The position numbers and the translations under genes were made by a program. This document shows positions 20,717-30,327 of a DNA stretch of 64,000 nucleotides, piece after piece (position 1 is the first letter of the stretch; the number at the start of each line of letters is the position of its first letter). The notes under the pieces are model-generated. The model had not been told where the DNA came from and searched no databases. It was given only the letters and a program-made list of their open reading frames with translations. Source of the stretch: Vandammella animalimorsus (lineage in GTDB: Bacteria; Pseudomonadota; Gammaproteobacteria; Burkholderiales; Burkholderiaceae_C). The stretch lies in NCBI RefSeq assembly GCF_002285285.1, contig NZ_NSJF01000002.1, forward strand, positions 62,001 to 126,000. The letters run 5' to 3'.

Positions 20717-21778
20717 TCAGGGCAGGCTGGAAGCCACCGGCAACTTGGTGCCGGCAATGGCGCGCTCAAGGGTGACGCCACTGCGAAAGCGAAACAGCTT
20801 GGCCGGCCGCCCGGCATGGCCCAGGGCCATGGCGCCGGTTTCCTCAATCAGCTGCTGCTGCTCGACCAGGCGGCGGAAGTTCTGTTTGTGCAGCAAGCGA
20901 CCGGTGATGGCTTCGGCCGCTTGCTGCAACTGCAGCAGCGTGAAGTGCTCGGGCATGAGCTCGAACACCACAGGCCGATATTTGAGCTTGGCGCGCAGCC
21001 GCGCCATGCCGGTGGCCAGGATGCGCCGGTGGTCAAAGCGCATCGCCAGGCCCGGCAGCGGTGCGTTGTCGGCCCGCGACTGGCCGCTGCGCTGCGCCTC
21101 GGCCACCAGACCGGCTTCGTAGAGCAGTTCATAGCGTTGCAGCACGAAATCCTCATTCCACGGCATGGCCCCCAGGCCAAAGGCGCTGTCCGCGCGTTGC
21201 TGGCGCGCCTGCCGCACCGTGCCATCGGGTGCCTTGCCGCACCAGGCGTGCAGCGCCGCGGCGATGCGCTGCTGCAGCGCCAGCGCCCATTCGCTGCGGC
21301 AGTCTTCCCAGGGAAAGTAGTCGTACCAGTTGCGCCAGGCGGCGTGTTCGGCCGCGGTGTTGAGCGAGTCGGCCTGCGTGGCCTGCTCGCGCGTCAGCCC
21401 CAGGTAGCTGATGGCTATGTGCCTGGCTTCGGGCATGGCAGCTGCCATATCGCCGGGCGCGTGAGCTTCGTGTTGCAGCCGGCCCAGGTCGGCAAAGGTG
21501 TAGAGCTGCTCGATGTAGCCGATGGGGTGGTGGGTTTCGGATTCGATCCAGGCGCGCATGCCCTGTTGCAGCGAGCGGTGCGTGACGGTGAACGGCCCGC
21601 AGGGCAGTGACTGGCCGTGGCCCGTGGTCATGATGCGCGGCTGGCCGTTGGCCACGGCCACCAGCACCGCCACCAGCTCGACCTGCATGGCGTGCGAGGC
21701 CGCAGGCGCCGCTGGCATGCGCGGCGCGGCCGATGCCTGGCCGGGGTGCGGTGCGGGCTTGGCGCGCCCTGCTGTCAT
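20717..21778 (-). CDS. Nudix-like domain protein with C-terminal winged helix (NrtR-like regulator)
   Basis: 353-residue protein. The N-terminal part (VELVAVLVAVANGQPRIM...LPCGPF...IGYIEQLYTFAD) is Nudix-fold-like but lacks an intact Nudix catalytic box. The C-terminal part (FELMPEHFTLLQLQQAAEAI...FRRLVEQQQLIEETG) resembles the winged-helix domain of NrtR-type regulators. A transcriptional regulator that senses a nucleotide-like or sugar ligand is likely, but the ligand is unknown. The start ATG overlaps the hyi stop (ATGA, 21775-21778), so the two are coupled. An earlier in-frame ATG in the arginine-rich segment lies inside hyi. Confidence 0.7.
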   Translation of the reverse strand: MTAGRAKPAPHPGQASAAPRMPAAPAASHAMQVELVAVLVAVANGQPRIMTTGHGQSLPCGPFTVTHRSLQQGMRAWIESETHHPIGYIEQLYTFADLGRLQHEAHAPGDMAAAMPEARHIAISYLGLTREQATQADSLNTAAEHAAWRNWYDYFPWEDCRSEWALALQQRIAAALHAWCGKAPDGTVRQARQQRADSAFGLGAMPWNEDFVLQRYELLYEAGLVAEAQRSGQSRADNAPLPGLAMRFDHRRILATGMARLRAKLKYRPVVFELMPEHFTLLQLQQAAEAITGRLLHKQNFRRLVEQQQLIEETGAMALGHAGRPAKLFRFRSGVTLERAIAGTKLPVASSLP

Positions 21779-22638
21779 GGCCGCGGCCCTGCTGCGCCGC
21801 CGCCGGGCCGCAGCCATGGCGCGGCCCAGCCCAGCCCGGCGCGCGTGCTGCTGCGCGGGCGGTATTCCAGCCCGACCCAGCCGCTATAGCCAGCTGCATC
21901 GAGCTGGCGCAGCAGCGCCGGTCCATCGACTGCGCCGGCATCGGGCTCGCAGCGGCCGGGCACGGCGGCGATTTGCACATGGTGCAGCAGGCCGCTGCCC
22001 AGGCCGCGTTGCAGCTCTGCCTGCGCATGGCCCTCGGTCATCTGGCAGTGGTAGAGATCCAGCTGCAGGCCCAGCAGGGGGTGGCCGATCTCTTGCAGCG
22101 CTGCCAGCGCTTGCTGTTGGGTGTGCAGCCAGTAGCCGGGCATGTCCTGGCGGTTGATGGCCTCGATCAACAGCACGATGGGCGCGGCGCCCGGGCTGTG
22201 TCGTCTGGCGGCGCGTTCGGCGGCCCAACTCAGCCGGTGCAGCCATTGCTGGCGCAGGTTGCCGCCATGCGCCAGCTGGCCCGGGTGCGTGCCGGACATG
22301 ACGTGAATGCGGCTGCAGCCCAGCGCCTGGGCGTAATCCAGCGCCAGCTCAATGCCGTATTCGAACTCGCGCTGCGCGCCCGGCAGGCTGGCCGTGCCGC
22401 GCCAGCCCTCGGCCCAGGCGCTGCGCACCGCCGCCAGCGTGCCGCCGCCGGCCGGGGCATTGAACAGTACCTGTTGCAGCCCGTGTGCACGCAGTTGTGC
22501 GGCCAGCCAGCCGGGCTCCCACTCGTAGGGAGATAGAAACTCCACTCCGCCAAAGCCGTCCTGCGCGGCAGCGGTCAGGCGCGCTTCGAAGGGCAGCTCT
22601 TGGTACAGAAAGCTCAAATTGGCAGCCAGGCGGGGCAT
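21775..22638 (-). CDS. hyi: Hydroxypyruvate isomerase-family TIM-barrel protein
   Basis: 287 residues, beginning MPRLAANLSFLYQELPF, the characteristic Hyi/OtnI start. Metal ligands expected in this family appear in LIEAINRQDMPGY and GLQLDLYHCQM, and the final glutamate in GLEYRP. Members isomerise hydroxypyruvate to tartronate semialdehyde or act on 2-oxo-tetronates, so the exact substrate is uncertain. No gcl or glxR gene lies nearby. The C-terminus is extended by about 25 Gly/Ala/Arg residues that overlap the coupled regulator gene. Confidence 0.82.
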   Translation of the reverse strand: MPRLAANLSFLYQELPFEARLTAAAQDGFGGVEFLSPYEWEPGWLAAQLRAHGLQQVLFNAPAGGGTLAAVRSAWAEGWRGTASLPGAQREFEYGIELALDYAQALGCSRIHVMSGTHPGQLAHGGNLRQQWLHRLSWAAERAARRHSPGAAPIVLLIEAINRQDMPGYWLHTQQQALAALQEIGHPLLGLQLDLYHCQMTEGHAQAELQRGLGSGLLHHVQIAAVPGRCEPDAGAVDGPALLRQLDAAGYSGWVGLEYRPRSSTRAGLGWAAPWLRPGGGAAGPRP

Positions 22639-22687
22639 GTGGGCGTGGTGGTTTTGTCTCTTGCGCTGTGGCCCGGTGTGGGCGCGT

Positions 22688-23269
22688 TCAGCGCTCCAGG
22701 TGGAACACGGCGGTGGTGGCGCGCAGGTTGATCAGCCTGCGCACCGGCTGGCCAGCGCGCAGGCCAAAGGCGTCGCGGATGCGCAGCTGGTGTTTGCGCG
22801 CCAGGATCTCGAAATCCTTGAAAGTGCCCACGCGGATGTTGGGCGTGTCGTACCACTGGTAGGGCATGCGCCGCGTCACCGGCATGCGCCCGCGCAGCAC
22901 TGAGAGGCGGTTGGCCCAGTGCGCGAAGTTGGGGAAGGCGATGATGCCAGCGCGGCCTACGCGCACGGTCTCCTGCAGCATGGTCTCGGCATTGTGCAGG
23001 TGCTGGAAGGTGTCGATTTGCAGCACCACGTCGAAGCTGTCATCGGCGAAGATGGACAGGCCGCGGTCGAGGTTCATCTGCAGCACGTTCACGCCACGGC
23101 GTGCGCAGGCCAGCAGCTTGGCGTCGTCGAGCTCGACGCCGTAGCCACTGCAGTTGCGCTCTTTCTGCAGGTACTCGAGCAGCGCGCCGTCGCCGCAGCC
23201 CAGGTCCAGCACGCGCGAGCCAGCCGGCACCAGCGCGGCAATGGCGGCCATGGTTTGGTTGTCGCTCAT
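22688..23269 (-). CDS. metW: MetW, methionine-biosynthesis methyltransferase-like protein
   Basis: 193-residue protein with a Rossmann methyltransferase motif [32 protein letters not shown] and the [19 protein letters not shown] segment are diagnostic of MetW. It works with MetX in homoserine acylation in many proteobacteria; how it helps is still debated. Its start overlaps the metX stop by 4 bases (ATGA), and it shares the SAM-II-controlled transcript. Confidence 0.95.
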   Translation of the reverse strand: MSDNQTMAAIAALVPAGSRVLDLGCGDGALLEYLQKERNCSGYGVELDDAKLLACARRGVNVLQMNLDRGLSIFADDSFDVVLQIDTFQHLHNAETMLQETVRVGRAGIIAFPNFAHWANRLSVLRGRMPVTRRMPYQWYDTPNIRVGTFKDFEILARKHQLRIRDAFGLRAGQPVRRLINLRATTAVFHLER

Positions 23270-24408
23270 GGCTGCCCCTCCTGCGCGAACTCGTCCGCGA
23301 TGCGGTTGAAATAGGCCGCCACCAGGTTGTGGTAGCGCGGGTCGTCGAGCAAAAAGGCATCGTGGCCGTGTGGCGCGTTGATCTTGGCGTAGCTCACATC
23401 GCGTTGGTTGTCCAGCAGGGCCTGCACGATCTCACGACTGCGCGCAGGCGAGAAGCGCCAGTCGGTCGTGAAGCTGATGACCAGGAACTTGGCCTGCGCG
23501 CGTGCCAAGGCGGTGCTGAGCTGGCCATTGAAGGCGCGCGCCGGGTCGAAATAGTCCAGCGCGCGGGTGATGAGCAAATAGGTGTTGGCGTCGAAATATT
23601 CGCTGAACTTGTCGGCCTGGTGGCGCAGGTAGCTCTCGATCTGGAACTCGATGTCCTGCGTGCTGTAGCGCACGTCCAGCCCGCTCAGTAGCTGGCGACC
23701 GAATTTCTGGTTCATCACGTCGTCGGACAGATAGGTGATGTGCCCGACCATGCGCGCAATGCGCAGCCCGCGCCTTGGCACGACGCCGTGCTCGTAGAAG
23801 TGCCCGCCGTGGAAGTCCGGGTCGGTGACGATGGCGCGGCGCGCCACCTCATTGAAGGCGATGTTTTCGGCCGTCAGGTTCGGCGCGCTGGCGATGACCA
23901 CAGCATGGCGCATGCGCTGCGGATATTGCAGAGTCCACGACAGCGCCTGCATGCCCCCCAGGCTGCCGCCCATGACGGCGGCCAGCTGCTCGATGCCCAG
24001 CGCGTCGAGCAGGCGCGCCTGCGCATCGACCCAGTCCTCCACCGTGACGACGGGAAAATCCGCGCCCCAGGCCTTGCCCGTGGCCGGGTTGGTGTGCATT
24101 GGCCCAGTCGAGCCAAAGCACGAGCCCAGGTTGTTGATGCCGATGACGAAAAAGCGGTTGGTATCGACGGGCTTGCCCGGGCCGATCATGTTGTCCCACC
24201 AGCCTGCGCTTTTGGGCTGGCCCTCGTACATGCCCGCCACATGGTGCGAGGCATTGAGCGCGTGGCAGATCAGCACCGCATTGTTGCGTTGGGCGTTGAG
24301 TTGCCCATAGGTCTCATAAGCCAGGGTGTAGCGCTCCAGGCGCTGACCGCTTTGGAGCGGCAGCGGCCGGGCAAATGCCATGGACTGCGGCTGGGCGATG
24401 AAGGTCAT
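23266..24408 (-). CDS. metX: Homoserine O-acyltransferase MetX
   Basis: Alpha/beta-hydrolase that acylates homoserine, the first committed step to methionine. The protein has 380 residues. The nucleophilic serine is in [10 protein letters not shown], and the family segments [25 protein letters not shown] and [11 protein letters not shown] (catalytic histidine) are all present. Acyl-CoA choice (acetyl or succinyl) cannot be read by eye; betaproteobacterial enzymes are often succinyltransferases. The ATG at 24406-24408 was preferred over a TTG five codons earlier that lies in the terminator region. Control is by the SAM-II riboswitch upstream. Confidence 0.95.
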   Translation of the reverse strand: MTFIAQPQSMAFARPLPLQSGQRLERYTLAYETYGQLNAQRNNAVLICHALNASHHVAGMYEGQPKSAGWWDNMIGPGKPVDTNRFFVIGINNLGSCFGSTGPMHTNPATGKAWGADFPVVTVEDWVDAQARLLDALGIEQLAAVMGGSLGGMQALSWTLQYPQRMRHAVVIASAPNLTAENIAFNEVARRAIVTDPDFHGGHFYEHGVVPRRGLRIARMVGHITYLSDDVMNQKFGRQLLSGLDVRYSTQDIEFQIESYLRHQADKFSEYFDANTYLLITRALDYFDPARAFNGQLSTALARAQAKFLVISFTTDWRFSPARSREIVQALLDNQRDVSYAKINAPHGHDAFLLDDPRYHNLVAAYFNRIADEFAQEGQP

Positions 24409-24420
24409 GGTGCAAGAAAA

Positions 24421-24452
24421 CAAAAAGCCGGCTTGCTAAAAACAAGCCGGCT
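24421..24452 (-). terminator. Intrinsic terminator in the metXW leader
   Basis: A 10-bp perfect inverted repeat (24426-24435 with 24443-24452, 7-base loop) is followed on the minus strand by TTTTTG and more Ts. It lies 18 bases before the metX start and 29 bases after the SAM-II aptamer, so it should be the expression platform that stops transcription when S-adenosylmethionine is bound. Confidence 0.85.
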
Positions 24453-24481
24453 GCCGTTGGGATGCGCTCACATTGCACGGG

Positions 24482-24536
24482 CCATGTCTTTAGCAGTATT
24501 TGTAAAGCGCCCGCAAGCGTTGCAAATCAGCGCATC
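24482..24536 (-). promoter_or_regulatory. SAM-II riboswitch aptamer upstream of metXW
   Basis: The minus strand reads GCGCTGATTT, then CTTGCGGGCGC, then ACAAAT and GCTAAAGA in the order and spacing of the SAM-II (metA motif) consensus. The P1 arms GCGC/GCGC are visible, and the downstream GCTAAA is the conserved pseudoknot and ligand region. It begins at the expected transcription start and precedes a terminator and metX. SAM-II elements classically control metX and metA. Recognition is by eye; a covariance search against Rfam RF00521 would settle it. Confidence 0.9.
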
Positions 24537-24544
24537 GAAAGGCA

Positions 24545-24550
24545 ACTATA
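24545..24550 (-). promoter_or_regulatory. Candidate -10 box of the metXW transcript
   Basis: TATAGT on the minus strand ends 9 bases before the SAM-II aptamer, so transcription would begin almost exactly at the aptamer. The -35 region (TGGCGG at 16-base spacing) is poor. Confidence 0.45.
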
Positions 24551-24726
24551 GCAGCTTTGCACCTGCCCGCCAGGCTGTGGGACGCTGTGAAATGATTGCG
24601 GATGCCCTGCACGAATCGCAGCGGCAATTGGCAATCAATTTTTAACTGACTGCGGTTGATACGCATGGTTACCAAAAAACCTGCTGCAAGTGCGAAAAAG
24701 CAGTGTTTTTACTGATTGGTGCAGTG

Positions 24727-24772
24727 CTGCGGCCAAGGTCCTTCAAGTGTTTGTCAGTGATAATGGCCGCAG
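24727..24772 (+). promoter_or_regulatory. Inverted repeat in the 5' region of the RRM gene
   Basis: CTGCGGCCA (24727-24735) is repeated as its reverse complement at 24764-24772 with a 28-base interval, about 120 bases before the RRM start codon. A long structured 5' region is usual for cold-regulated RNA-binding proteins. Whether it forms in RNA or is a protein site is unknown. The TGATAAT inside the loop could also be a -10 box. Confidence 0.35.
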
Positions 24773-24889
24773 GCTGCAAAGCCTGAATCGGTATGCGGTG
24801 TTTGATGGTTTCGTGCGCAGTTCAAGAGATGTTCGCTCATGCGGCTCCGGGGCCCCATCGCTTGAGAAAATCTTTTGAAGGAGTCCGTA

Positions 24890-25243
24890 ATGGGCAACAA
24901 ACTTTATGTTGGCAATCTGCCGTATTCTGTTCGTGATGAGGAGCTCGAACAGACTTTCAGCCCATACGGCACGGTCGTCAGTGCCAAGGTGATGATGGAG
25001 CGCGACACAGGCCGCTCCAAAGGCTTTGGCTTTGTGGAAATGGGCAGCGACGCCGAAGCCCAGGCCGCCATCAACGCCATGAATGGTCAATCCATGGGTG
25101 GCCGCAGCGTGGTCGTCAATGAGGCCCGCCCGCTGGAGCCGCGCCCGCCGCGCAATGGCTTTGGCGGCAACCGGCGTGAAGGTGGCCTGCGCAGCCCCTA
25201 CGGCAGCGGCCCGCGTGGCGGCGGCCATGACAGCGGCTACTGA
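24890..25243 (+). CDS. Single-RRM RNA-binding protein
   Basis: 117-residue cytosolic RNA-binding protein. RNP2 LYVGNL lies at residues 5-10 and RNP1 KGFGFVEM at 44-51. After the domain come about 35 Gly/Arg/Pro-rich residues (RREGGLRSPYGSGPRGGG), an RGG-like tail. Related bacterial proteins are small glycine-rich RRM proteins, some induced by cold. The start ATG has a GAAGGAG ribosome site 7 bases upstream. It is monocistronic and ends in a clear terminator. Confidence 0.93.
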   Translation: MGNKLYVGNLPYSVRDEELEQTFSPYGTVVSAKVMMERDTGRSKGFGFVEMGSDAEAQAAINAMNGQSMGGRSVVVNEARPLEPRPPRNGFGGNRREGGLRSPYGSGPRGGGHDSGY

Positions 25244-25265
25244 TCGCTTCAGCCGCTGCTGAACC

Positions 25266-25288
25266 AACCGGCCTTTGGGCCGGTTTTT
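25266..25288 (+). terminator. Intrinsic terminator of the RRM gene
   Basis: AACCGGCC, a TTTG loop and GGCCGGTT are followed by a run of Ts; it lies 22 bases after the stop codon. Confidence 0.9.
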
Positions 25289-25411
25289 CATTGGCGCTCA
25301 TGGGGCTGCGCCTGATGGCTTGGCCCGGCATCTTGCGCTAGGATGGCGGCGCTTTTTTGCTGCAATTTCCAACCACGCTGGCACGTGGCCAGTGGCGCAG
25401 GCCCTCACACC

Positions 25412-25972
25412 ATGAAGCGTTTCTTTTTCATCTTTGTTCTTTTGCAGTTGCTGCTGTTCGGCCTGAACATGCTCAACAGCGTGCAGCAATCCGTGGTTTT
25501 GCCGTGGACTTCGCTGCTGGCGCAGATGTGCGCCTATCTGGTGACGACGTTTGATGCCACCGCCATGGCCTCTGGCAAGGTGCTGTGGAACCCCAGCACA
25601 GGCTTTGGCGTCTCCATCGAACCCGGCTGCAACGGTGTTGAGGCTTGCATCGTGCTGTTCTCCGCCATCATGGCCTACCCTTCGAGCTGGCGGGCCAAGC
25701 TGGTGGGCATCGTGCTGGGCTTTGTGGCCGTTCAAGCGGTCAATGTGGTGCGCGTCATCAGCCTGTTCTACCTGGGGCAGTGGGATGAGGCGGTGTTCAA
25801 GTTTGCGCACGAATACCTGTGGCAGGCGCTGATCATGATCGACGTGCTCATCGTCTGGCTGCTGTGGGTGCGCAGCCTGCAGCGCCCGGCGGGCGATGCC
25901 AGCGATGATGTGGGCAGCACCACACCGCCCCCGGGCGGCGGTGGCAGCCCTGGTGAGCTTGTCCATGCCTGA
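25412..25972 (+). CDS. xrtH: Exosortase H (XrtH)
   Basis: 186-residue integral membrane cysteine transpeptidase-like enzyme. It processes proteins that carry a C-terminal sorting signal; for XrtH this is the IPTL-CTERM motif. The catalytic triad of exosortases is visible: C73 in EPGCNGVEA, R114 in NVVRVISL and H133 in FAHEYLWQ. There are about five hydrophobic segments. The ATG at 25412 was chosen because MKRFFFIFVLLQLLLFG is the usual first membrane helix; earlier in-frame codons are non-conserved. It overlaps its partner gene by 8 bases. Confidence 0.92.
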   Translation: MKRFFFIFVLLQLLLFGLNMLNSVQQSVVLPWTSLLAQMCAYLVTTFDATAMASGKVLWNPSTGFGVSIEPGCNGVEACIVLFSAIMAYPSSWRAKLVGIVLGFVAVQAVNVVRVISLFYLGQWDEAVFKFAHEYLWQALIMIDVLIVWLLWVRSLQRPAGDASDDVGSTTPPPGGGGSPGELVHA

Positions 25973-26780
25973 GACCACGACACCCCCGTCCTCGCCAGCT
26001 GCGCCAGCGGCTGCGCAGATTTCTACCTCCTCGGCAGCCACCTTGCCCGAGCGACCGGCGCGCCCGCCCCGGCCGCCAGCGCCTGCCGCCGCCGCAGCGC
26101 CTGCGGTTGCAACTGCGCCGCCGCCTGTGGCCCAGCCAAAGGTGGTGCACAGCAAGCCGGTGCGCATGCCCGTGTTTGCGGCCACGGCATTCGCCTGGAT
26201 GGCCGTGCTCATTGCCGTGTGGATGTTCGTCAAGCCCTGGACGTCCTACCCCGTCAGTTTCATGGCCGCCACGGCCCTGGAGCTGGGTGCGCCGGTCTGG
26301 GTGAGCAAGGCGCAGGTCATCGGCCATGCCCAGGCCGAGCAAGGCGATGGCGGAGCAGGGCATGTGCTGGTGGAGACCGGCATTGCCGTGCCTGTGCCCG
26401 AATCACAGGGCCGCCACGCGCAGGTTTTGCTGGAGGCCGACCCCTCGCGCTACGCCTATGGCCTGGCCATTTTCCTGGCCCTGCTGCTGGCTGCGCGCCA
26501 GCCTGGCTTGTGGCGCAAGGCCTTGGCGGGTTATTGCCTGCTGTTGCCGTTCCAGGCTTTCACAGTGGTTTTTTACATCCTCAAAGAGATCATCGTGGCC
26601 GCGCAGATCGACTATGCGCTGCTGCGCGTCAGCCCCTGGCAGGTCGAGGCCATCGTATACGGCTTTCAACTGGGCACCCTGATCGTGCCGACATTGGTGC
26701 CAATTCTGGTCTGGCTGTGGTTGGATCGCCGGTTCTTCAACGAAGTCATCGTGCAGCGCTTTACCGCGCGGAGATCGTGA
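25965..26780 (+). CDS. Exosortase H-associated membrane protein
   Basis: 271 residues. The first 75 or so residues are Pro/Ala-rich and probably cytoplasmic. A membrane helix follows (VFAATAFAWMAVLIAVWMF), then a roughly 90-residue outside loop, then three or four more helices ending at LGTLIVPTLVPILVWLWL. Its place directly after and overlapping xrtH fits the conserved XrtH partner gene. The role is unknown and may be to present substrates or stabilise the exosortase. Confidence 0.75.
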   Translation: MPETTTPPSSPAAPAAAQISTSSAATLPERPARPPRPPAPAAAAAPAVATAPPPVAQPKVVHSKPVRMPVFAATAFAWMAVLIAVWMFVKPWTSYPVSFMAATALELGAPVWVSKAQVIGHAQAEQGDGGAGHVLVETGIAVPVPESQGRHAQVLLEADPSRYAYGLAIFLALLLAARQPGLWRKALAGYCLLLPFQAFTVVFYILKEIIVAAQIDYALLRVSPWQVEAIVYGFQLGTLIVPTLVPILVWLWLDRRFFNEVIVQRFTARRS

Positions 26781-26842
26781 ATGGGCGCTGGCCTTCGCCA
26801 GCCAGCCTCAGTTCTTCGCCAGAGCCTAAAGGCATTAAAAAT

Positions 26843-26870
26843 GCCCGGCATTGACAATGCCGGGCTTTAA
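26843..26870. terminator. Bidirectional terminator between the xrtH pair and a convergent small gene
   Basis: GCCCGGCATT, a GAC loop and AATGCCGGGC form a perfect 10-bp stem, with TTTAAT on one side and ATTTTTAATG read from the other strand. It serves both converging transcripts. Confidence 0.88.
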
Positions 26871-26903
26871 TCTGTGCGGATGTGGCCTGCTCAGGGCCGG
26901 TTC

Positions 26904-27218
26904 TCAGCAACCAAGCTGGTTGAACATGACGCTGAACTGGTTGTTGAGCTGCTGGCAGGACTGGCGCATGTTCTCCAGCTCTTGCTTGCTCAGCTTCTTC
27001 AGCTCTTCATTGAGCTGTTTTTTCTGCTCTTCCATTTGTTGTTGCAGTTGCTTTTGCATCGCAGCCTGCTGCGGATCAGTGCCGAGTTTGCTCATGCAGG
27101 CCTGGGTTTTGTCCAGATAAGCCTGGCATTCTGCGGGCATGACATTTTTTTCGCCGCACGCGGTGGCAGCAGCGGCCCCAGCCAATGCCAGGGCGATGGA
27201 AAAAAGGCGAATGCGCAT
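26904..27218 (-). CDS. Small exported Gln/Lys-rich protein, possible lipoprotein
   Basis: 104 residues. The signal peptide MRIRLFSIALALAGAAAATAC ends at a cysteine; the bases before it (ATAC) are only a weak lipobox, so either lipidation or ordinary cleavage is possible. The mature part is helical and rich in Gln, Lys and Glu, with four more cysteines (ECQAYL, KTQACM, RQSCQQL, terminal GC) that could form two disulfides. Function unknown. It sits alone between two gene groups. Confidence 0.72.
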   Translation of the reverse strand: MRIRLFSIALALAGAAAATACGEKNVMPAECQAYLDKTQACMSKLGTDPQQAAMQKQLQQQMEEQKKQLNEELKKLSKQELENMRQSCQQLNNQFSVMFNQLGC

Positions 27219-27310
27219 GAAAAGTCCCTCAATGAAAGTGCGTTGAAATCAGCCGCTGCGATCCGAGCAGACCGCTCCCGAAGCGGCTGCTGTGCAGTGT
27301 ACGGCAGCGG

Positions 27311-28002
27311 CTACTGGAGCTGGCCTGAATCATGCCGATCCAGCAGCTTGCGCACCATGTCCATGGGAAAGCCCCGCGCCAGCATGAAGCGGGCTTGTTT
27401 GGCGCGCAGCTTCTGGCGCTGTGGCGCATCCAGTGCGCGCATATCCTGTGCGCCGAATCTGGCTTGCCAGATGGCTTGCGCGCGCTGCCATTCATCCTGC
27501 TGCAAATCCGCCAGCGTGCTTTGCACCAGCTCTCGGTCCAGCCCCTTGGCCAGCAGATCGCGCTGGATGCGGGCACTGCCATAGCGCGCCGCCTTTTGCC
27601 GCGCGATGGAGGCTGCCGCGCGGGCATCGCTGAGCAAACCCTTGGCCTGCAGCGATTGCAGCAGCGCATCCAGCTCTGCGGCGTGCTCGGCATGGGGGGC
27701 CAGCTTGCGGCGCAGCTCTTGCGTGCCGTACTCGCGCCGTGCCAAGGCACGCAAGGCGCGTGCGCCCAGTGATGGCGTGGTGCGGCGGCTGGCGCGGCTG
27801 CCTGCGGGGCTGGATTCGGCGGGTGCAGCCGGAGCCATGGCAGGTGTGGCACGGGCTGCGCCGCGCGCCGTGCGCGGCGGCGCTGTGGCCTCAGGCGATT
27901 GCAGCGAAGGAGCATCGGGCTTGGCCTGGCGCAGCCAGTCGGCCACGGATTTGGGTTGCGCCGCTTGGCCTTGCGCCGCACGCCGTGTCGTGGGCCTGGG
28001 CA

Positions 28003-28003
<1 letters not shown>
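27311..28003 (-). CDS. recX: RecX, RecA inhibitor
   Basis: Binds RecA filaments and limits recombination and co-protease activity. The protein has 230 residues, longer than the usual 150. The first 80 residues are a low-complexity Pro/Ala/Arg/Thr extension. The three-helix RecX repeats follow (LRALARREYGTQELRRKL, LQAKGLLSDARAAASIARQK, LLAKGLDRELVQSTL) and end with KQARFMLARGFPMDMVRKLL. Its ATG overlaps the recA stop (TAATG), so it is cotranscribed and coupled. Confidence 0.93.
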
Positions 28004-29070
<1,067 letters not shown>

Positions 29071-29495
29071 GGTGTGATCCCTTTGAGTCAATGGACGGAG
29101 CAACAATGCTGTGCTCAATGGAGTGCCAGTGTAGAAGAATGATCCTTTAAACGAATCAATTTTTTAGTCAGTTTGCATGCCTATAGTGCCTGGATGGAAG
29201 GATGAATAGCCCCCAATTTGAGTAAGGAAATATCAATCAAATGTTTCGCGGGCTTGCGCAGCGAAGCCTGGAAACTGCAGCACGAAAGCAACATCTGACC
29301 CTGCAAAATGTGCGCAAACCCTTATCCAGCAAGGCTTTGCAACCTATGCAAAAAGCGGAAATCGAGTAACTTCCGCTATGATGCAACCGCATGGCTGACG
29401 CCGATACCCAAGGTGAAGGCCCGGTGCAGCGGCACTCGCTTTATCCAGTGGTAGCTGCAGCTGCAATCTCCTCTCTTTGACTACGAGGCCCACGT
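29071..29495. other. 425-base divergent region between recA and the FHA gene
   Basis: No gene is supported. On the minus strand TTGATT, 17 bases and TTCTAC form a weak candidate recA promoter about 60 bases upstream of its start. The region is noticeably richer in A/T than its surroundings. I looked for CTG-N10-CAG sites on both strands and saw none. Confidence 0.45.
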
Positions 29496-30197
29496 GTGAA
29501 ACGGCTTACCTCTGCGCTCTCCCCCATGGCCTACAAGCTCATCGTCACCAAGGAAGACCAGGTGATGCGTGAGCACGCCCTGGTCGCCCCGCTGACACAC
29601 ATCGGCCGCCGCCAGCACAACGACCTGGTGCTGGAAGACTCCACCGTCAGTGGCAAGCATGCTGTCGTGCGCATCAACGGCACGCAGCTGGACATTGAGG
29701 ATGTGGGCAGCACCAACGGCACCTACGTCAATGGCGACCCTATTCCCGCCAAAGTGCGCCAGGATCTGCAGTTGGGTGACCGCATCGTCATCGGCCCCTA
29801 CCGCATCAGCGTGCAACTGCAGATGGAAGGCAGCTGGGATACCGGCCAAAGCATCACCCCTACGCTGACGGCCAGCCACTTCGAGGAAACCCAACCCGCA
29901 TCGGCCCTCATAGCGCGCAGCCTGCCTGCGGCCATCGACATCGCCACCGGCGCCAACGCAGGCCGCCGCTTGATGCTCAACAAAATCGTCACCACCATCG
30001 GCTCGCCCGCCGTGGGCGTGCTGTCTTTCACGCACCGACCCAACCACTACACCCTGACCAAGCTCGAAGGCGCGCAAGAAGCCTTCGTCAACGACCAGCC
30101 CATTGGCGCCAACAAGCCCATCCAGCTCAAGGACGGCGACCGCATCCGCATGGCCGCCATCGAGATGGTGTTCCGTTTGCTGCCTCCGGCGGCTTGA
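29496..30197 (+). CDS. FHA-domain protein
   Basis: 233-residue cytosolic protein with a forkhead-associated phosphothreonine-binding domain: HIGRRQHNDLVLEDSTVSGKHA and DVGSTNGTYVNG, in residues about 30-85, carry the conserved GR, SxxH and NG elements. A second, degenerate FHA-like half follows in residues 145-230 (RRLMLNKIVTTIG...FVNDQPI...LKDGDRIRM). The start used is GTG at 29496, with GAGG 7 bases upstream; an ATG at 29526 has no ribosome site. The partner kinase is not in the window. Confidence 0.85.
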   Translation: MKRLTSALSPMAYKLIVTKEDQVMREHALVAPLTHIGRRQHNDLVLEDSTVSGKHAVVRINGTQLDIEDVGSTNGTYVNGDPIPAKVRQDLQLGDRIVIGPYRISVQLQMEGSWDTGQSITPTLTASHFEETQPASALIARSLPAAIDIATGANAGRRLMLNKIVTTIGSPAVGVLSFTHRPNHYTLTKLEGAQEAFVNDQPIGANKPIQLKDGDRIRMAAIEMVFRLLPPAA

Positions 30198-30280
30198 GCC
30201 ATCCGCAAGGCTGCACGGGGCCTGGCAGCAAATGCCGCATCCCAGCACCACGCGCTCACCATCTCCCCCGATACCAATCA

Positions 30281-30314
30281 AAAAACGGCATGTCTGGTCA
30301 GGCATGCCGTTTTT
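30281..30314 (+). terminator. Intrinsic terminator after the FHA gene
   Basis: AAAAACGGCATG and CATGCCGTTTTT pair as a 12-bp stem around a 10-base loop, so it can work on both strands. Confidence 0.85.
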
Positions 30315-30327
30315 CTCATTCGCAAAC

